DNA of 64,000 nucleotides from Trissonchulus latispiculum. Lineage: Eukaryota; Nematoda; Enoplea; Enoplida; Ironidae. Below the pieces are notes generated by a model that searched no databases, was not told the origin of the DNA, and worked only from the letters and a program-made list of their open reading frames with translations. Shown piece after piece: positions 1 to 14,200 of this stretch (position 1 is the first letter of the stretch; each line of letters opens with the position of its first letter). The stretch is from the NCBI GenBank assembly GCA_030248195.1, contig JASAND010030682.1, forward strand, positions 90,032 through 154,031, written 5' to 3'. A program made the translations under genes and the position numbers.

Positions 1-284
1 TCGCATGAGTCTTGCTGGAATCCAGAATTGCGTGATGTTGACAGATTTTTGAAGTTTTGTTGCAGTCAAAAACTGTTTTCGAAACCGGCTTAGATGCTTC
101 CAAGAAAACCCGAGTTTTTATGGCGGAATGCTTATAGCTTTTTAAGCTTTCCAGAAGAGGTTTGCCCACATATTTTGTAAGGAGCTTCTTGTAACTGAAC
201 AATGTTGTTCCTGGTATTCCAGAAAATTTGATGGAGTGTTGAAATAATTTACATTGTGGGAGTAGTGACTGTGCGATTTAATTT

Positions 285-1423
285 GGGTGTGCATAAAACA
301 CGGCCCCGGCCCCGGCCCCACATAAAACACGGCCCCATTACGGCCCCGTGCATAAAACACGGCCCCGTCACGGCCCCATACATAAAACACGGCCCCGTCA
401 CGGCCCCATCAAAAAATCATATTTTTGACTAACGGGACTAAATATAACCAAATCAGCATCTCCTAATCTATCAAATTAAATTGTTTAACTGTTTAGGCTT
501 TGAGTTTGAAAAATCGAATTTTGAATTGAAAGTATTATGTTCGAACCTTCTTTTTCTTTTTTTGTATCTTGGTAAATCTACAAATAACAAACTTTATGTT
601 TTGTTTATGCAGTTATTAAATGTGTAAATTAAATTAAATTGTTTAAAGTAAATGTGTAAATGTGTTTATGCTATTTTATGTAATTTTTTATAAAATGTTA
701 TTGTTTTACGATCTCTTGAACTTTATGACCACAAGGTGTCAATACGGCACGGCTTACTATAAAAACTTAGTTACTGATTGTTAAGATAAATATTATCAGT
801 TGATTTTTAAATCACTTGAAATCTCTAAATATCCCCTATTCTACATTTGGTCATATGTAGTTTCGTTAATAAATTAAGTTTAAAGGTGATGAAAATTTGT
901 AAATTTTCAAATTTTACAAAAATGTTTTACTTAAATTTTTCGGAGCGCAAGATAAAATTAAAATTAAACTTACACATAAATACATTTACACAATTTAATT
1001 TAATTTACACATTTAATAACTGCATAACATAAAGTTTGTTATTTGTTGGTTTACCAAGATACAAAAACTTAAAAAAGGTGGTTCAAAGATAATATTTTTA
1101 ATTCAAAATTCGATTATTAAAACTCAAAGCCTAAACAGTTAAACAATTTAATTTGATAGATTAGGAGATGCTGAATTGGTTATATTTAGTCCCATTAGTC
1201 AAAAATATGATTTTTTGATGGGGCCGCGACGGGGCCGTGTTTTATGTTTGGGGCCGTGACGGGGCCGTGTTTTATGCACGGGGCCGTAATGGGGCCGTGT
1301 TTTATGTGGGGCCGGGGCCGGGGTCGGGGCCGTGTTTTATGCACCCGGGCCGGGGCCGGGGCCGGAGCCGGGGCCGTGTTTTATGCACCGGGCCGGGGCC
1401 GGGGCCGTGTTTTATGCACACCC
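285..1423. mobile_element. Fold-back hAT-like non-autonomous element with GC-rich tandem arms
   Basis: The ends are a perfect inverted repeat (GGGTGTGCATAAAACACGGC inward from 285; its complement ends at 1423). An 8-bp direct repeat, tttaattt, flanks it at 277-284 and 1424-1431, as expected of hAT-type insertion. Inside each end, copies of a unit built from GCATAAAACACGGCCCC are iterated. The arms then continue as an imperfect AT-rich inverted repeat of several hundred bases, so the whole 1139 bp can fold back. No transposase is visible. The ORFs over the arms read out Gly-Pro repeats and are not genes. Around 711-760 it contains a piece related to the element at 7498-7664. Confidence 0.85.
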
Positions 1424-4400
1424 TTTAATTTTATGTATTTTAACATTGTGTAAGCTGGAAGTTTATACACTAATCCAATAATTTTTTCAAACTAATATGG
1501 AGGAAGACTGCATTGGAAGGCAAACCTTTGCTTAAGTTCTGCTAGTTTTGTTAGGTTTGTACTTGACAAACCTTTAAAAACTGGGTATGTGCCCCAACTC
1601 AACTGTAACTGATAAGAAATTGTAAGCCAAAAATCGTTCAGACCAAAATGTAGTAATGTTCTCTTCGTCTCTTCGAGGGAATCGAATTTTCGTGCTTTCT
1701 TCCAGGGTCTCCAAAAAGATCTCACTATTAAGTAGTATAAGTCCCCCGAAAAAGTTCAGTTTATGGAAAGCGTAAACTAACCAATCAGCTGTCAGCAGAC
1801 TCCGGTGCAATTTGATTGGCTAATTACCGCCTTTTCCTCAATCATAAATCTACATAAACTCTCGAATATACTTTCTTTTTGCTGTCTATTTCTCATGAAA
1901 ATTTCTGTAACTTTAATGTTTCGCACAGCATTAATAATAACATATGTTTCCCACACTGATGCTGTTAATAGACAAAACAATGTAAGTACTAAGTACTAAT
2001 GTATGATAAAGTTTTTATAACAATGTTTCACGTCTGCACTGTTCCTGAAAGTTTGGAACGGAGTACAGATTCCTAAGATATAACTTAAACTTTTTCAAAA
2101 TCTGACTGATCTAGTTTCACCAAGAATCCTCACACAACTGTATCAACTAACTGCTGTTTTAGTAATAACATTTTTCGTACTGCTCTTGTCAGCTTAAACT
2201 GTCGTTAATTTTTTTCTGTACTGTAGGTATCAGATTATAGGGATTGAGGATAGGGAATACGCATGATAACTGAAACTGCAACTTAGGAATACAACGGGCT
2301 GGATTGGGTGGACGAGATTAAACTTCGTTTTTGTTTGGCTCGTCAGCTGACGTTCAACAATTACAATACGTCAGCAAATCTTTTGGGGGCATTTTTTATG
2401 GTAACAAGAACAATAGCACATATAGTAGATACAAAAGTTTAACGTAATAGCTTAATAATCTCATTAAAATTTTTTTCTATTTGTTGATTGATTAACTTTA
2501 GTATTACAGTGACATCAACATTAACATTAACATTAATATAAACATAATTCTGATAAATTAATGCACAATACACAGGACGACTACTTATTTATTATAATAC
2601 CTATTTAGTTAACTCTACTTCTACGTAACCTGAATAGTGCTGGACTTAATAGAGTCCTTTTCATCAATTTATGCAATTGTTGCTCAATAATTTTCAGTAT
2701 GCAACTATTTATGTTCCATAAATCTTGGTCCATTAAGACTTAATTTTCCTGGACGAAAGCCGTTAATAAAATGATAAATGGCTTGAAATGCACCTATAGT
2801 TGTGCCGAGAGTGAAGGTTGAAAAAGCTGTGCATTAGAGGCCTGACAATGACGAAAATAAAATAAGTGTGTAACGACCTGACCACCTGTTTCTAGGACAT
2901 TTTCTTGCATTTCTTGCCCACTCTGGGCCCCTCTCTCCCAACTATTTTACCCCCGTTAGCTGCAACAGTTGTGCTTAAGTCATCCCGTGATATAACGTAA
3001 GTAGGAAAACCTCTCGTACCCTCCCAAGCCAACATTCTATGACAATGTTATGGCTAGTTGACTCGGCTTTAAAGAACGCTTCTTTCTACACTTTTCTGGC
3101 TTAAACGTTTCCTTATTCACCCATTGTTAGTTATAAGGTATATAGAAATTCATTGTTGGTTGATTTCTCATTCCAAGTCCTCTTACCCCTTGTGGCTGGC
3201 TAGCTTAGTCTCAATGTAAGTATTATACTTAATCAGTAGATTAATCAAACAAATATATTATTTAGTCTGTGCTAATATTCTCGGTTTATGATTCAAATTT
3301 GGGTTTAATTCTGGGAGTCAGGACTGATTACGATTCTCATCGCTTCACTTCCTTTAACCGTCTTGGCAATTTCAGATCTGTTGGGGCGGGAATTTTGGGC
3401 GAATGAGCTCAAATAGAATATTAATGAATTATTACACTCTTGCTATTATACAGATTACATATCCGTTACAGATCACTTTATCTTAGGCCCTGTTGAATGA
3501 TTTTTCAAATAAGCATTTTGCAAATGTCCGATCTACATTAACCGGCTGTGCTAAACTGTGAAAATGTACCATTAAAATTAAAATTTACTTGTATATTTAC
3601 TGTTTTCTTGCTTCCTATTTCATTATCTATAAAAAGAAGTCCATATATACGCTAACTTGGTTTTCCTAGGTAGTCTAAGATAATTTCCAGGCACGCTTAG
3701 TTAAAAGGAAGTAATGAAAATTGCCCCGTTAGAATTTCCAAAACTTCCTTTCTCTTACTAAAGCTTTTTCCCGATAACATGACACTTTATGTGAAGACTG
3801 CTGCAGAAAACCCTGAAAGCAATAGTGTTCCGTTGCCAAAAATAGATGGTGAAATATAAACTTTTCCATTACGAAATATCTTGGCGTTGGCTTTTCGTTA
3901 TATAAATTTGTTCCACTGAAGCGTAGAGAATCGGATCGGGTGTTACATAAAAGCAGAGCAAAAGCCAAAACTACTGAAGTAATTCCATAGGTCGCTGCCT
4001 TTGTAGCAACAACAAACACTAACGGTGCTAACTATACTGTCCGACGTTTAAAGTAATTTTTTATCATTTGAACGTGATTTATCTGGTGTTAACAAAATTT
4101 GGCGCATATTTTTTGCACTTTTCTTGCCAAAAAACAACTCTAATCTATTCCAAAATTTATCGATAAATTAGATGACAGTGGTTTTTTCGGCATATTTGTC
4201 GCTGGCGCCAACAACTGATGTCTTTTCAGCTGCTCTCTTATCTGGCGTCTTCCTTATGTTTGCTGGTTCTCGGAGAATTGTAACCCTTTTTTGGAAGATG
4301 CGTAATTACGGACAGGTGTCAATAACAGCTGTCTCTCAGACTTCAACTTTATCGTTAAAATTGTCCTCCAAATTTTTTGGCCAACTGTTAACTCAATGCT

Positions 4401-5025
4401 AAAATCCGGCCCGCATCTCTTGCATGTCGTGCTGCGGTTGAGATTTTGTGCCCTGGATAAAAGTCAATATCATTTCCATACATATTCATATTTTATATTT
4501 ATATAAATATATATTTATATATTTATTTATATATATATTTTAAAACTTAAATATATTTGTAATTTTCGCTTTCTAGTGTACATAGAGATTTAATTACCTA
4601 CCTACCACTTGGTTACATTTCCTTTTAGGAGGTATCTGATCAATTTAAAGTGAATTTTATTGTTTGTAAAATCGTTGATTTTGTTCAAATAAGATCATTT
4701 ATAAAATTATAGATAACATCATTAATTGACATCAATATATTATTTGATGTGGTAAATTTTCAAGTTCACTCAATTTTAATCAACTGATTCTGTTTATCCC
4801 GTTTTACAGTTTAAGATACCTTAAAAACTATTTTTCTAAAATAAGCATGAAGGCCGTTCAAAAACACGGCAACTGGTGTCATAAATGCGATAATCTTATA
4901 TATTACTTATATACATACACAAGGATTTGTTTTTTGATAAAGTTTTTCGTTTTAAATTTACTACTTTGCATGTGATCTGCTTTAACAATTTCCCATATTT
5001 ATTTCTCCAACATTTTATGTTTCAG
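1424..5025. other. AT-rich non-coding stretch upstream of the first recognised PPP4R4 exon
   Basis: No exon, RNA or complete transposon could be supported here. It holds short unrelated ORFs and a low-complexity A/T tract around 4485-4560. One open stretch at 4172-4402 has splice-like borders but no recognisable protein. If PPP4R4 has additional 5' exons they should lie here or further left. Confidence 0.5.
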
Positions 5026-5245
5026 AAAAGATTTGAGACGTCTATAGCCCCACTCGGGTATGGTTCATCTGTAACTCTGACTATGTCTGAAGACCAGCTG
5101 CTGAATAACCAAAAGTCTTGGCCAAAGATTTTAGCCAAAGAATCAGGAGTGCCGGAAATTAACGGAAATGAGCCGCCCACGGACCCTGGGAAAGAACGAT
5201 CCTTAAGCCCGTCGCCTGGTCGTACTCCTGAGTCCACTGAATTTT
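5026..5245 (+). other. Candidate first coding exon of PPP4R4, divergent N-terminus
   Basis: The exon follows a polypyrimidine/CAG acceptor and ends at a gtaag donor in phase 1, which joins correctly to the exon at 7377. The only internal Met with a plausible start is at 5083 (MSEDQLLNNQKSW). It ends in a Ser/Pro-rich segment (SLSPSPGRTPESTEF). Reading is open across the acceptor, so an upstream coding exon remains possible. This peptide has no counterpart I recognise in vertebrate PPP4R4. Confidence 0.6.
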
Positions 5246-8200
5246 GTAAGATAATTGTGTTAACTTTTTCTTTTCAAAAATATCTTATTGTCGCTTTCAC
5301 AACTTTTTCATAGATTATGTTTATCTTTGAGGGCAACTGATAAGTAAAAAGGAGAGAAAAACCTGTTGTGTGTTCGGAGGATTGGAATATTCCAGTCTAA
5401 AATTGAAGCCTAAACGGACCATTTTCCTTAAATCGAGATGTTGCCAATTCCATGAATTGCGGCACGCGGAATGCATTTACTAACTTCCAAAGTAAGTTAG
5501 CAAAATTTAAACCTAATTTTAGCTTAGGTGAAAAGTGTAAGTCTGGTAGTTTTTAGACGATCTGACTGAGGCTATTTTTATTAAGTAGAAATTTGTCTGC
5601 GCCAAGACGTGTGTGTGACGGTTCATTTCATTCCGTCATATCATTGCAGGGCCTGAGCCTTATTCGATTTTTGATTCGTGATGGGGGCCAAGGGAAACCG
5701 AAAAATTTTTGTCGCCGATTTCGCTAAAAAGTTGCATTATGGGTTTTCGAGTCGTAGAACACGAAGTGCGTTTTTCGATGGAGCTTTTCGTTTGCTCAGC
5801 ATAAGCTTACAACCTAATATTACAATTTCAGCTTGTATCAGCTAACGAAACGCTGAATCGAAAATCAAACTCAGATTTGTGTTCAGCGACCCAGAAAACC
5901 CTGTATGCAACGTTCGGCAACAAAAATTATTTAGTTTCCCTTGGTCCCCTCTTGCGAATCGAAAAAGTCGAATCTCACGAAATTGAAAAATTTTGCGGTA
6001 TTTGAACTCAGCGTGGTCTAAAACATATCCATACCAAATTTCAGCTCGGACCTCCCGTAGCGCAGTGGTTTCTTATGCGCTACAAGTGGAGGATCATGTC
6101 AAGTCTAGAGCTTGAACAAAAAATAAGCTCTAGCACTGTATTTCAAATATCCCTCCTGGGCAATTTACCGAGATTGTCAAGGGGTGGCCGCCTGCTTGGT
6201 GGAGCTACCATAGCACCTCCATTACGGTGGAGGTAATATACGTAGTGTGATAACCTTGTAGAACACTTCGGGTAATTGCTATGGCAATTACCTATTCAGT
6301 GTCAGCATCCCCTTCTCTCAAAAATGCATACGTTCTAAGCTGGCACTACCCCTAACCGGAGTACTAACTGGGGTGAGGTGGCTGTAAAAAAATTTCAGCT
6401 CAATTGGTCAAGTTTAAGAATTTTCAGTGGTGGGGGACCCGGATTCGCACGTTCGTAACATGTCCTCCTACCTAGTCAAATCGAAGGCTTCAATTTTTCA
6501 ACTTCGTTTCTCTTTTCTAATGCATTTCAGCTTCGCCTATCCCTTTCATTTTTCCTAAAACCGCTTAAAACATTAAAAGTGCAGTCCAACGTTTTAAAAC
6601 CCACATTTAAAAGGGTGCAGCCAGTATAAATGCAGCTGCAAGCAAAGCATACTTTCATGTAAAGTTTAACAATTCCATGCCTGTAACTTTAACATTCATT
6701 GATGCGGTTTTTTATAGCTCGAATGTTGCAGTAAATGAACGGTTACAAACTGTCTTAAAAAATTTTACAACCAATTCTACTATAATCGCCACTTCTTCTG
6801 ATTCATTCTTAAATTTTAAAGTTTTTAAATCGGGTTAGCCAATGTTTACAATTACTGTAATTGCTGTGATTTCGACTGTTTATTGCTCTCATAAATAACT
6901 TCCAATTTCAAGGCCCCCTAAAACGGGTATTTTACGCAAAACATTTTGTCAACATTTGTGAATGTCATTTTCCCTTAAATTCAAATTTGTGGAGCGAAAC
7001 TACATCTAGGGGGTGCCTGTTTATTAAGTGTGCAGCAAATTTTATTTTGTAAATTAAATTTAATGACCGTTAGTCTAAATTTTGTAGTTTATAATAACTA
7101 ATAAAAATTTATTTCAATTAAAATTATCAATATTCTATGTTGGATATGGGCACTTCCCATCCAATTTTCATCATTATCTTAAGTTGATGATTTCCATTAG
7201 CAGTTAATTTATGGACAGGCCGATGTTTTGGTGGCATAAAATTGAATTAAGACGGAAACGAAAACTTTTATGCAAGTTGACCTTTCCTGAGGTTCAAATT
7301 TGACCCTACCAAATTTAATCATTATTTCGCCGGCTCCCTTCGTTGCCTGCGATAATGGACTGTTTCCTATTTTCAGCCTTGTACAAAATTCTCACAGAAG
7401 CCTTGAAGAAACTCTCTCTACAGGAACTGCGGGAAGAGGTAAAAGTTTTTCTTTTCTAATAATTTGTCTTTATTATTGCTATCAATTTTATTTTTGGTAT
7501 CTCTTGACCGCAAGGTGTCAACATGGTCAACGTGTCAACAAAAGAGAGCACGTTTAGAGCTTTCGAATCATATAAATATTAACTAATAATTTATCGTAGC
7601 TCAGCAGGTTAGCTATAAAGTTGACCATACTGACACCTTATGATCATAAAGTCCAAGAGATCCTATTCTTGTTTTCTGTTTTATTTACTGATATATTCGT
7701 TTCCGTTTTCAGTAGAATAAGTTCCACATCTTGCATTATCATCGGTTTAAGTTTTTGTTCCTTCAAAAAATTTTGAAATTCTTAGGAATGCTTTCATAGT
7801 CTGCTTACCGGTAGTCTAATATACAACCAGTTTCTGTTTACACGTCGGATTTTCTCGTGTTAATTCGGCTTAACGACGGAAGTTTGAGGATTCCAGAACC
7901 GCAGTAGACTTTGAATTCCTCATTATTTTTCCGTCTCTCGCAAATGCTTTTATAGATTTTTCATTTTTGCCCCTCGCTTTAGTTAAACACTGGGATGTAA
8001 ACCTTAAAAACATTATATATTAGAAGAAGAAGCAAGTACATAAAAAGCCCCTTGGCTTCTATTCTGCTTTGATTTTGTAACGGGCAACGGCTCTCCGATC
8101 AGAATACGCGAATGTTCGCCCTGTTGAAAATGCTAAAACATAGTAATAATTAACGAAATATGATTGGTTGTTGACGGCCTTCCGAAAACGAACTCATTCG

Positions 8201-11200
8201 GTTACGATCCCCCACCTAACGGAACCTCTATTAGCGACCCACACATTTTCCGAACGGTGACCGTAAACGAGACTAATCAAAAATAACACTACCTCTATCG
8301 TGCATTTAGGGCAAAGCTTAACTTGTAAACTTTTAGAAATAGTTGTGGCCACGCTAAAGGTTATCTCTGCTGATTAGTGCATAAGTCAATAAACATCAGA
8401 AATTTTTATGTATCACTCTCAAAGCTAAATGAGGTTTCTGAGTCTGTTAGCCAAATTCCAACAAGTTTACGTCAACTTTGACGGCCATAATTTATAGTTT
8501 CACTCGTTAACGACCATACACGCTCGTTCTTTGCAACATTGCAAGAAATAAGGCTACACTTTGTTTCCTTCCAGTTAAAGTCCAATTTATTTGTTAAAAT
8601 CTTACTTTCTGCTTGCGCAGTTGAAAACTTAAAGTTACTTTTTGAAGGTTTTTATGTGTTTTCTGAGACTTTTTCTATGGTTTCAGTTTGTTCCAATGGT
8701 TTTGTGCCGATATCAGGAACCGGAAGTTACCTCTAGACTTGCCATTGGTCGGGTGCTGGGACCGTTGGCCGAAAGATTACGAGGAGATAGGTAATAAATA
8801 AATGTGATTTAGAAACCTCAGTTTTGTCAATTAGTCTTATTGCTTTAACTTATAAATTTTGCATGATTTGGATATCAACTCGTAATTTAAGTGTCTAGCA
8901 AGTTTCTGTTTCGTTAGAAAATTTCCATAAAGCCGTTGGAATTATCCAGAATAAAGCATACTCTTTCGTTTTTATGCACATATTTAATCTTTACATTCTA
9001 GCATGTATCTCACTATCTTTAGTATATGTTAATCTTATAATCATAAATATCCGTTTAAAACCAATGAAACTGGTAAAGCTGGAGAAGATGATCTTTACAG
9101 TGCCTCCGCCGTTCCTTCAAAATTTTCCTTACACGACTGTTGTATGGCAATTAGCCAAATCTAATTTTTTATATAAGGACTACGGAGTAGCTATTGAAGA
9201 CTGTTATATCCGATACATCGATACTTAATGTTTACTATTTCACTTTTCTAGGACCAAGAATGATTTGCTTGCCGTGATTCAAGCTTTGTGCCAAGATGTA
9301 GATCCTGACATTCGTGGGTGCCTTTGTCATCAATTCCCTACCATGGCTGCTGTCTATAAGTAGGACTTGACAATTGTTGTTTTGAAGAAAAATTAAAACT
9401 AGGATCAATGTAGTTTAATTCATGTAATTCATTTTAATTCCCCTCATTTGCTAATTAATAAAGTAGTTTCAATGATAGGACGGTCGAAGTTGAACATTTT
9501 CTTTTCTTTCTTATTAAGTTTTTTTAATTCTAGTGTCTTTTTATTTTGTGAAATTTCAATTTCAGCCCCACTCAATTCAAGACTATTCTGCTACCTCATC
9601 TGATCGACCTCTGTCGAGATGAAGTGCCTTTTGTGAGAGACGTGGCCTTTGAAGCTCTAGTCAACTGTATTACACACTTGGATGAACGTAAGAAAGAAGA
9701 ACAATTCTTGCTTCTGGATACTTTTTAGCTAGAAAATCAGAAAAATAAAAATAATTTTTAAAATCACACCTAGTAATAAAATTTTATTGTCCAATACTAT
9801 CAAAGATTTAAGCAACTGCACTTCGTTGCAAATTTATATACAAGCATATGTACATACATATGAAAGGAAACCCTACCAGGGCGATACTAAGGCAGACGCA
9901 CACCTGAGCGTAACTTTCGCAAAACTTAACCGATTTAGTTCAAATTTGGTATGAATACATTTGAACACATTTCTGATCGATCTGCAGCAAAATTTAAAAT
10001 TTTAAAAAATTTAAATTTTTAAGTTTTCTAAGGGAGGATCAAGGGGAACCAAAAAATTTTTTGTCTCCGATTTCGCTGAAATGTTGCATATAGGGGTTTT
10101 CCAAGCCGCTGAACACAAATCTGAAAACCGTTTTTCGATACAGCGTTTCGTTTAGCTAGATGTAAGCTTACATGTTAAGCTTAAAACTTTAGCTTATACT
10201 GAGCCAACGAAAAGCTGGATCGAAAAACGGTTTTCAGATTCGCGTTCAGCGACTCGGAAAATCCCTATATACAACTTTTCAGCGAAATTGGAGACAAAAA
10301 ATTTTTTGGTTCCCCTTGGTCCCCCCTTAGAAAACTTAAAAATTTGAATTTTTTAAAATTTTAAAATTTTGCTGCAGATCGATCAGAAATGTGTTCAAAT
10401 GCATTCATACCAAATTTGAACTAAATCGCTTAAGTTTTGCGAAAGTTACGCTCAGGTGTGCGTCTGCCTTAGTATCGCCCCCTACCAGAAAATATAGTAA
10501 CTAAAAAGTATCTACAATAATAGTGTTTCTAGATGCTGTATTTATAAATTGGTATCTGTTGGCAAATTGTAAACTGATTATATTTTGTTAAAATGGAAAA
10601 CTTAGTAAAACTTACTATAGACGATACATATAATATGCAATCACAAATTTAGAAGAATTAAATACAAGATTATTATTGTTACTTATTGTTTTTGATGTTG
10701 ACTTAGCATTATTTTATTACTTATCTCAAATCTTGTTTTCAGGAACATGCAGTAGATTGGTTGTGCCTTTAGTGAAAGGAATCTGTGAGAACGCATTCAA
10801 TAAAGGAGAACCCCTGATGAAGAAAATATCTCATCTCTGGGGCAGACTTTGTCACAACCTTGCCGGTACATACAATATATAATAGAATATGATGAAAGTG
10901 GTCACTAAAATAGTAATAACAAAAATCTTATCTAATTCCAATATTCAATGAAAATAGTTCAAAGAAATTTTTCTTTAGAAAAACTGTAGATTGCATAGCA
11001 TCAAATAAGATGAGGGTTACTTCCGTATTTGCAAACAAACTTTTGACTCAAAGTCTATCACACTGTTCTTTACCAATTCACAGAGATCTATTCCCCTGGT
11101 TTTGGTGCCCAGTTATCTGAATGTCTTCTATGTTTCGGAATTTGAATTTCGAAATTGACACTGTCAAAAATCCCAGCTAATGTGTTTTTGTGAAATTTGG

Positions 11201-14200
11201 TTGGTCTTATTTGGAACATATTTTGTTTATCTTATTTAGAGCATATTCCTGACAGTGAGAAGGCCTGGTTTGTGGAGTTCTTTGATAAACTCTGTGTGGA
11301 TGGTCCAAGAAGTTACTCTAAGGATGATGCAACAAATCACAACATACAATCTCCCCCGCCTGTATGATTTTTTAAAAGTTTAACGATTTTTAACGATTTT
11401 TAAGTGATTTCCAGTTTTGTAGATCTTTGTCGTTGCTTTGCTATAATAATATGTGGTTTCGGTTAATTTTAGGTTCAGTTTAGCACAAACTTTAGGCAGC
11501 GATTGCAGTTTTTAGAGTAATTTTTAGTCACCAATTTAAGCTATTTGTGATGCTGATGACTAATATTGTTTCAGAAAAATGGAGACCTCATAAGAGCCTG
11601 CCGCCACTGGAGTGCCTTTAATTTTCCTGTAAGTAACAAATCACAAATTATGGTAATCATACTTTAAGTGTAGGCTAAGTTAAGTTTAGCTTCATTGCAG
11701 TAATGAGTAATGTGGGATTTTCCCAGCAACTCACAGGCTATAAATTAATTTTATGTCGCTTAACTAGCAAGTATTAATAAAATTTTATTTTCTACAAAAA
11801 TTGCAGTCTGATTTAGCTTCTTTTTCTAGGCCATGCTGCTTTTTGAAAAAGGAGTGGATAAGAAGCATCGGCGGTCCAAACCGCTTCTGAATACTCTGGA
11901 AGAGCTTTGTGGAGATTTGGATGACAGAATTCAGTATCATATAGCGGCTGGATTTCATGAAGTAAATTTGTGGTTTCTAGGAAAAAAACCTCAATTTTAT
12001 ACTTTCTGAGATGAAAACTTTCAACAGGATAGAGTTAGTATAGATTTCAAATAATGTGTTAACAGTTACACTTTGATTTTGAAAAAACAATTTCAGACTT
12101 TCAGCGTTTAAAAGCATCTAAGTGATAAGAAGGTTTAAACTAAAAATACGACATTGGCGGGAGGTTCCCATACTGCTCATTTTCTTACTACTCATTACAG
12201 TTTTAGCTTTTGATGGCAGAGCATGTTCGAAACTTAATTTTTTGGTTTTGTTTTAGGTATGCAATGTCCTAAAAGGTACAAATTCCAAAGAATTGTTGTG
12301 GAAATGTTTCATGGAGTTGCTGCAATCAGATTCGCTGGAGGTACATAAGAAATGCTTGAATAAACCAATATTTCCACATTAGTTTTAATTAATTTAATAT
12401 TAAAGTCTGGCCAAAAAATGTAGGGAGCGAAACTGTTTTGTTTATACTGAATTACCGGTACACTTTTGCTGCAGCAATGTATATATTTTCTGAACCGTCA
12501 TGGCATGAACTTTCTTTTGGTTGAAAAAAATTCTTTAAAAAAATTAAAATTCATCAAAAGAAGCCGATTTTTTAGGTTTTGAAAGATCAGTAGAAACCAG
12601 GAACTAGCCGTTCGGTGGAAAATTAGCCCATGTCCCAAACATATTGAATCCCGAATATAAGCTTATTTCGTCAAAACTTGCGATAGTTATTCAATTTTTT
12701 CGATTTTCAAAATCCTTTGATCTTTGCAGCTTTTCCAACTTTGACTTGCCATTACTCGCGACTCACTCAATGCAAAAATTTTTTAATTGGATTTTCAGGA
12801 CCGCTCACGTGTCAGCTTTCATGTGATATATGTGGTTTTTCAAAATTTGAAAATCGATTTTTTCGAAAAATACCACTTTTTGACCCAAAATTTCGACAAT
12901 GCGAATCCAGCAAAAGTGGGTAAAAATAACATTATCATAAAGTTTAATCTGAGCTGAATCCAACGATATAAAGTTTCTGCGGCTACGACTTAAATTGCCC
13001 CAGCAACGAATTTTTAAACAATTTCCTATTTCAGCTGATTTCTGACAAGTTGTGCTATATTGTGCATTGATTTGCCGCAAATAGTGCAAACTAGCCAAAA
13101 ACCGGCTAAAAAGCGAAATTGTTTAAAAATTCGTTCCGGATGCAATATAAGTCGTAGCCACGAAAACTTTATATCGTTGGATTCAGCTCAGATTAAACTT
13201 TATGGTAATATTATTTTTACCCACTTTTGCTGGACTTGCATTGTCAAAATTTTGGGTCAAAAAGTGGTATTTTTCGAAAAAATAGATTTTCAAATTTTGA
13301 AAAACCACATATATCACATGAAAGCTGACACGTAAGCGGCCCTGAAAATCCAATTAAAAAATTTTTGCATTGAGTGAGTCGCGAGTAATAGCCAGTCAAA
13401 GTTGGAAAATCGGCAAAGATCAAAGGATTTTGAAAATCGAAAAAATTGAATAACTATCGCAATTTTTGACGAAATGAGCTGATATTCAATATTCAGCGGA
13501 TACAATATGTTTAGGACATGGGCTAATTTTCCACCGAAGGGCTAGTTCCTGGCTTCTACTGATTCTACAAAACTTAAAAAATCGGCTTCTTTTGATGAAT
13601 TTTAATTTTTCAAAAAATTTTTTTCAACCAAAAGAAAGTTCTTGTCATGACGGTTCAGAAAATATATACATTGCTGCAGCAAAAAGGTACTGGTAGTTCA
13701 GTATAAACAGAACAATTTCGCTCCCTACATTTTTTGGTCAGACTTTAGTTTTAATTTTTGTGAAAATCCTCAGCTTAAACATATTAATAATTATTTGCTG
13801 GACCTTCCCGCGTTCCATGGAATCTAATCTAAATTAAAATAAAAATGTCTTAAATCTCAATTCGTGTGGTGTGGAAAGTGACTGTGCCCGAGCTGCCGAA
13901 TGTTCTAGTTTTCTGCATTCTTCATTTCAATTGAAAGTATTATTTCAGGTTTTTGAGGTATTGTTGCCTCATTTGAAGGAAATAATCATCGCAATTGAGT
14001 CACAGCCCATCGATGTTAATGGAAACGAGCTTACAACGGTAATAGTTACACAAATTATCAGCATTTTGTGGAGATAAGCCTCACATCCTTATGAATAAAA
14101 AACTGATGCAATTACCCTAATTATCAATAAATAAATTTATTAAGTTATAATTAACCCTTTTAATTTAATCTTATTTTTAGTTTTCGGCTTTTCTTTGTTA

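Noticed and set aside
285..1423. CRISPR-like regular repeats
   Set aside because: Eukaryotic context, no constant spacers, and the repeats form inverted transposon arms.
1237..1453. Overlapping ORFs rich in GPGPG and CFMH
   Set aside because: They read the GC-rich tandem arms of the fold-back element in different frames; no gene.
4172..4402. 76-codon ORF with hydrophobic stretch and splice-like borders
   Set aside because: No family resemblance, no phase-compatible link to the PPP4R4 exons that I could defend.
12805..13335. Two ORFs on opposite strands with nearly the same protein
   Set aside because: They are the two arms of the 12401-13747 palindrome; the protein has no recognisable family.
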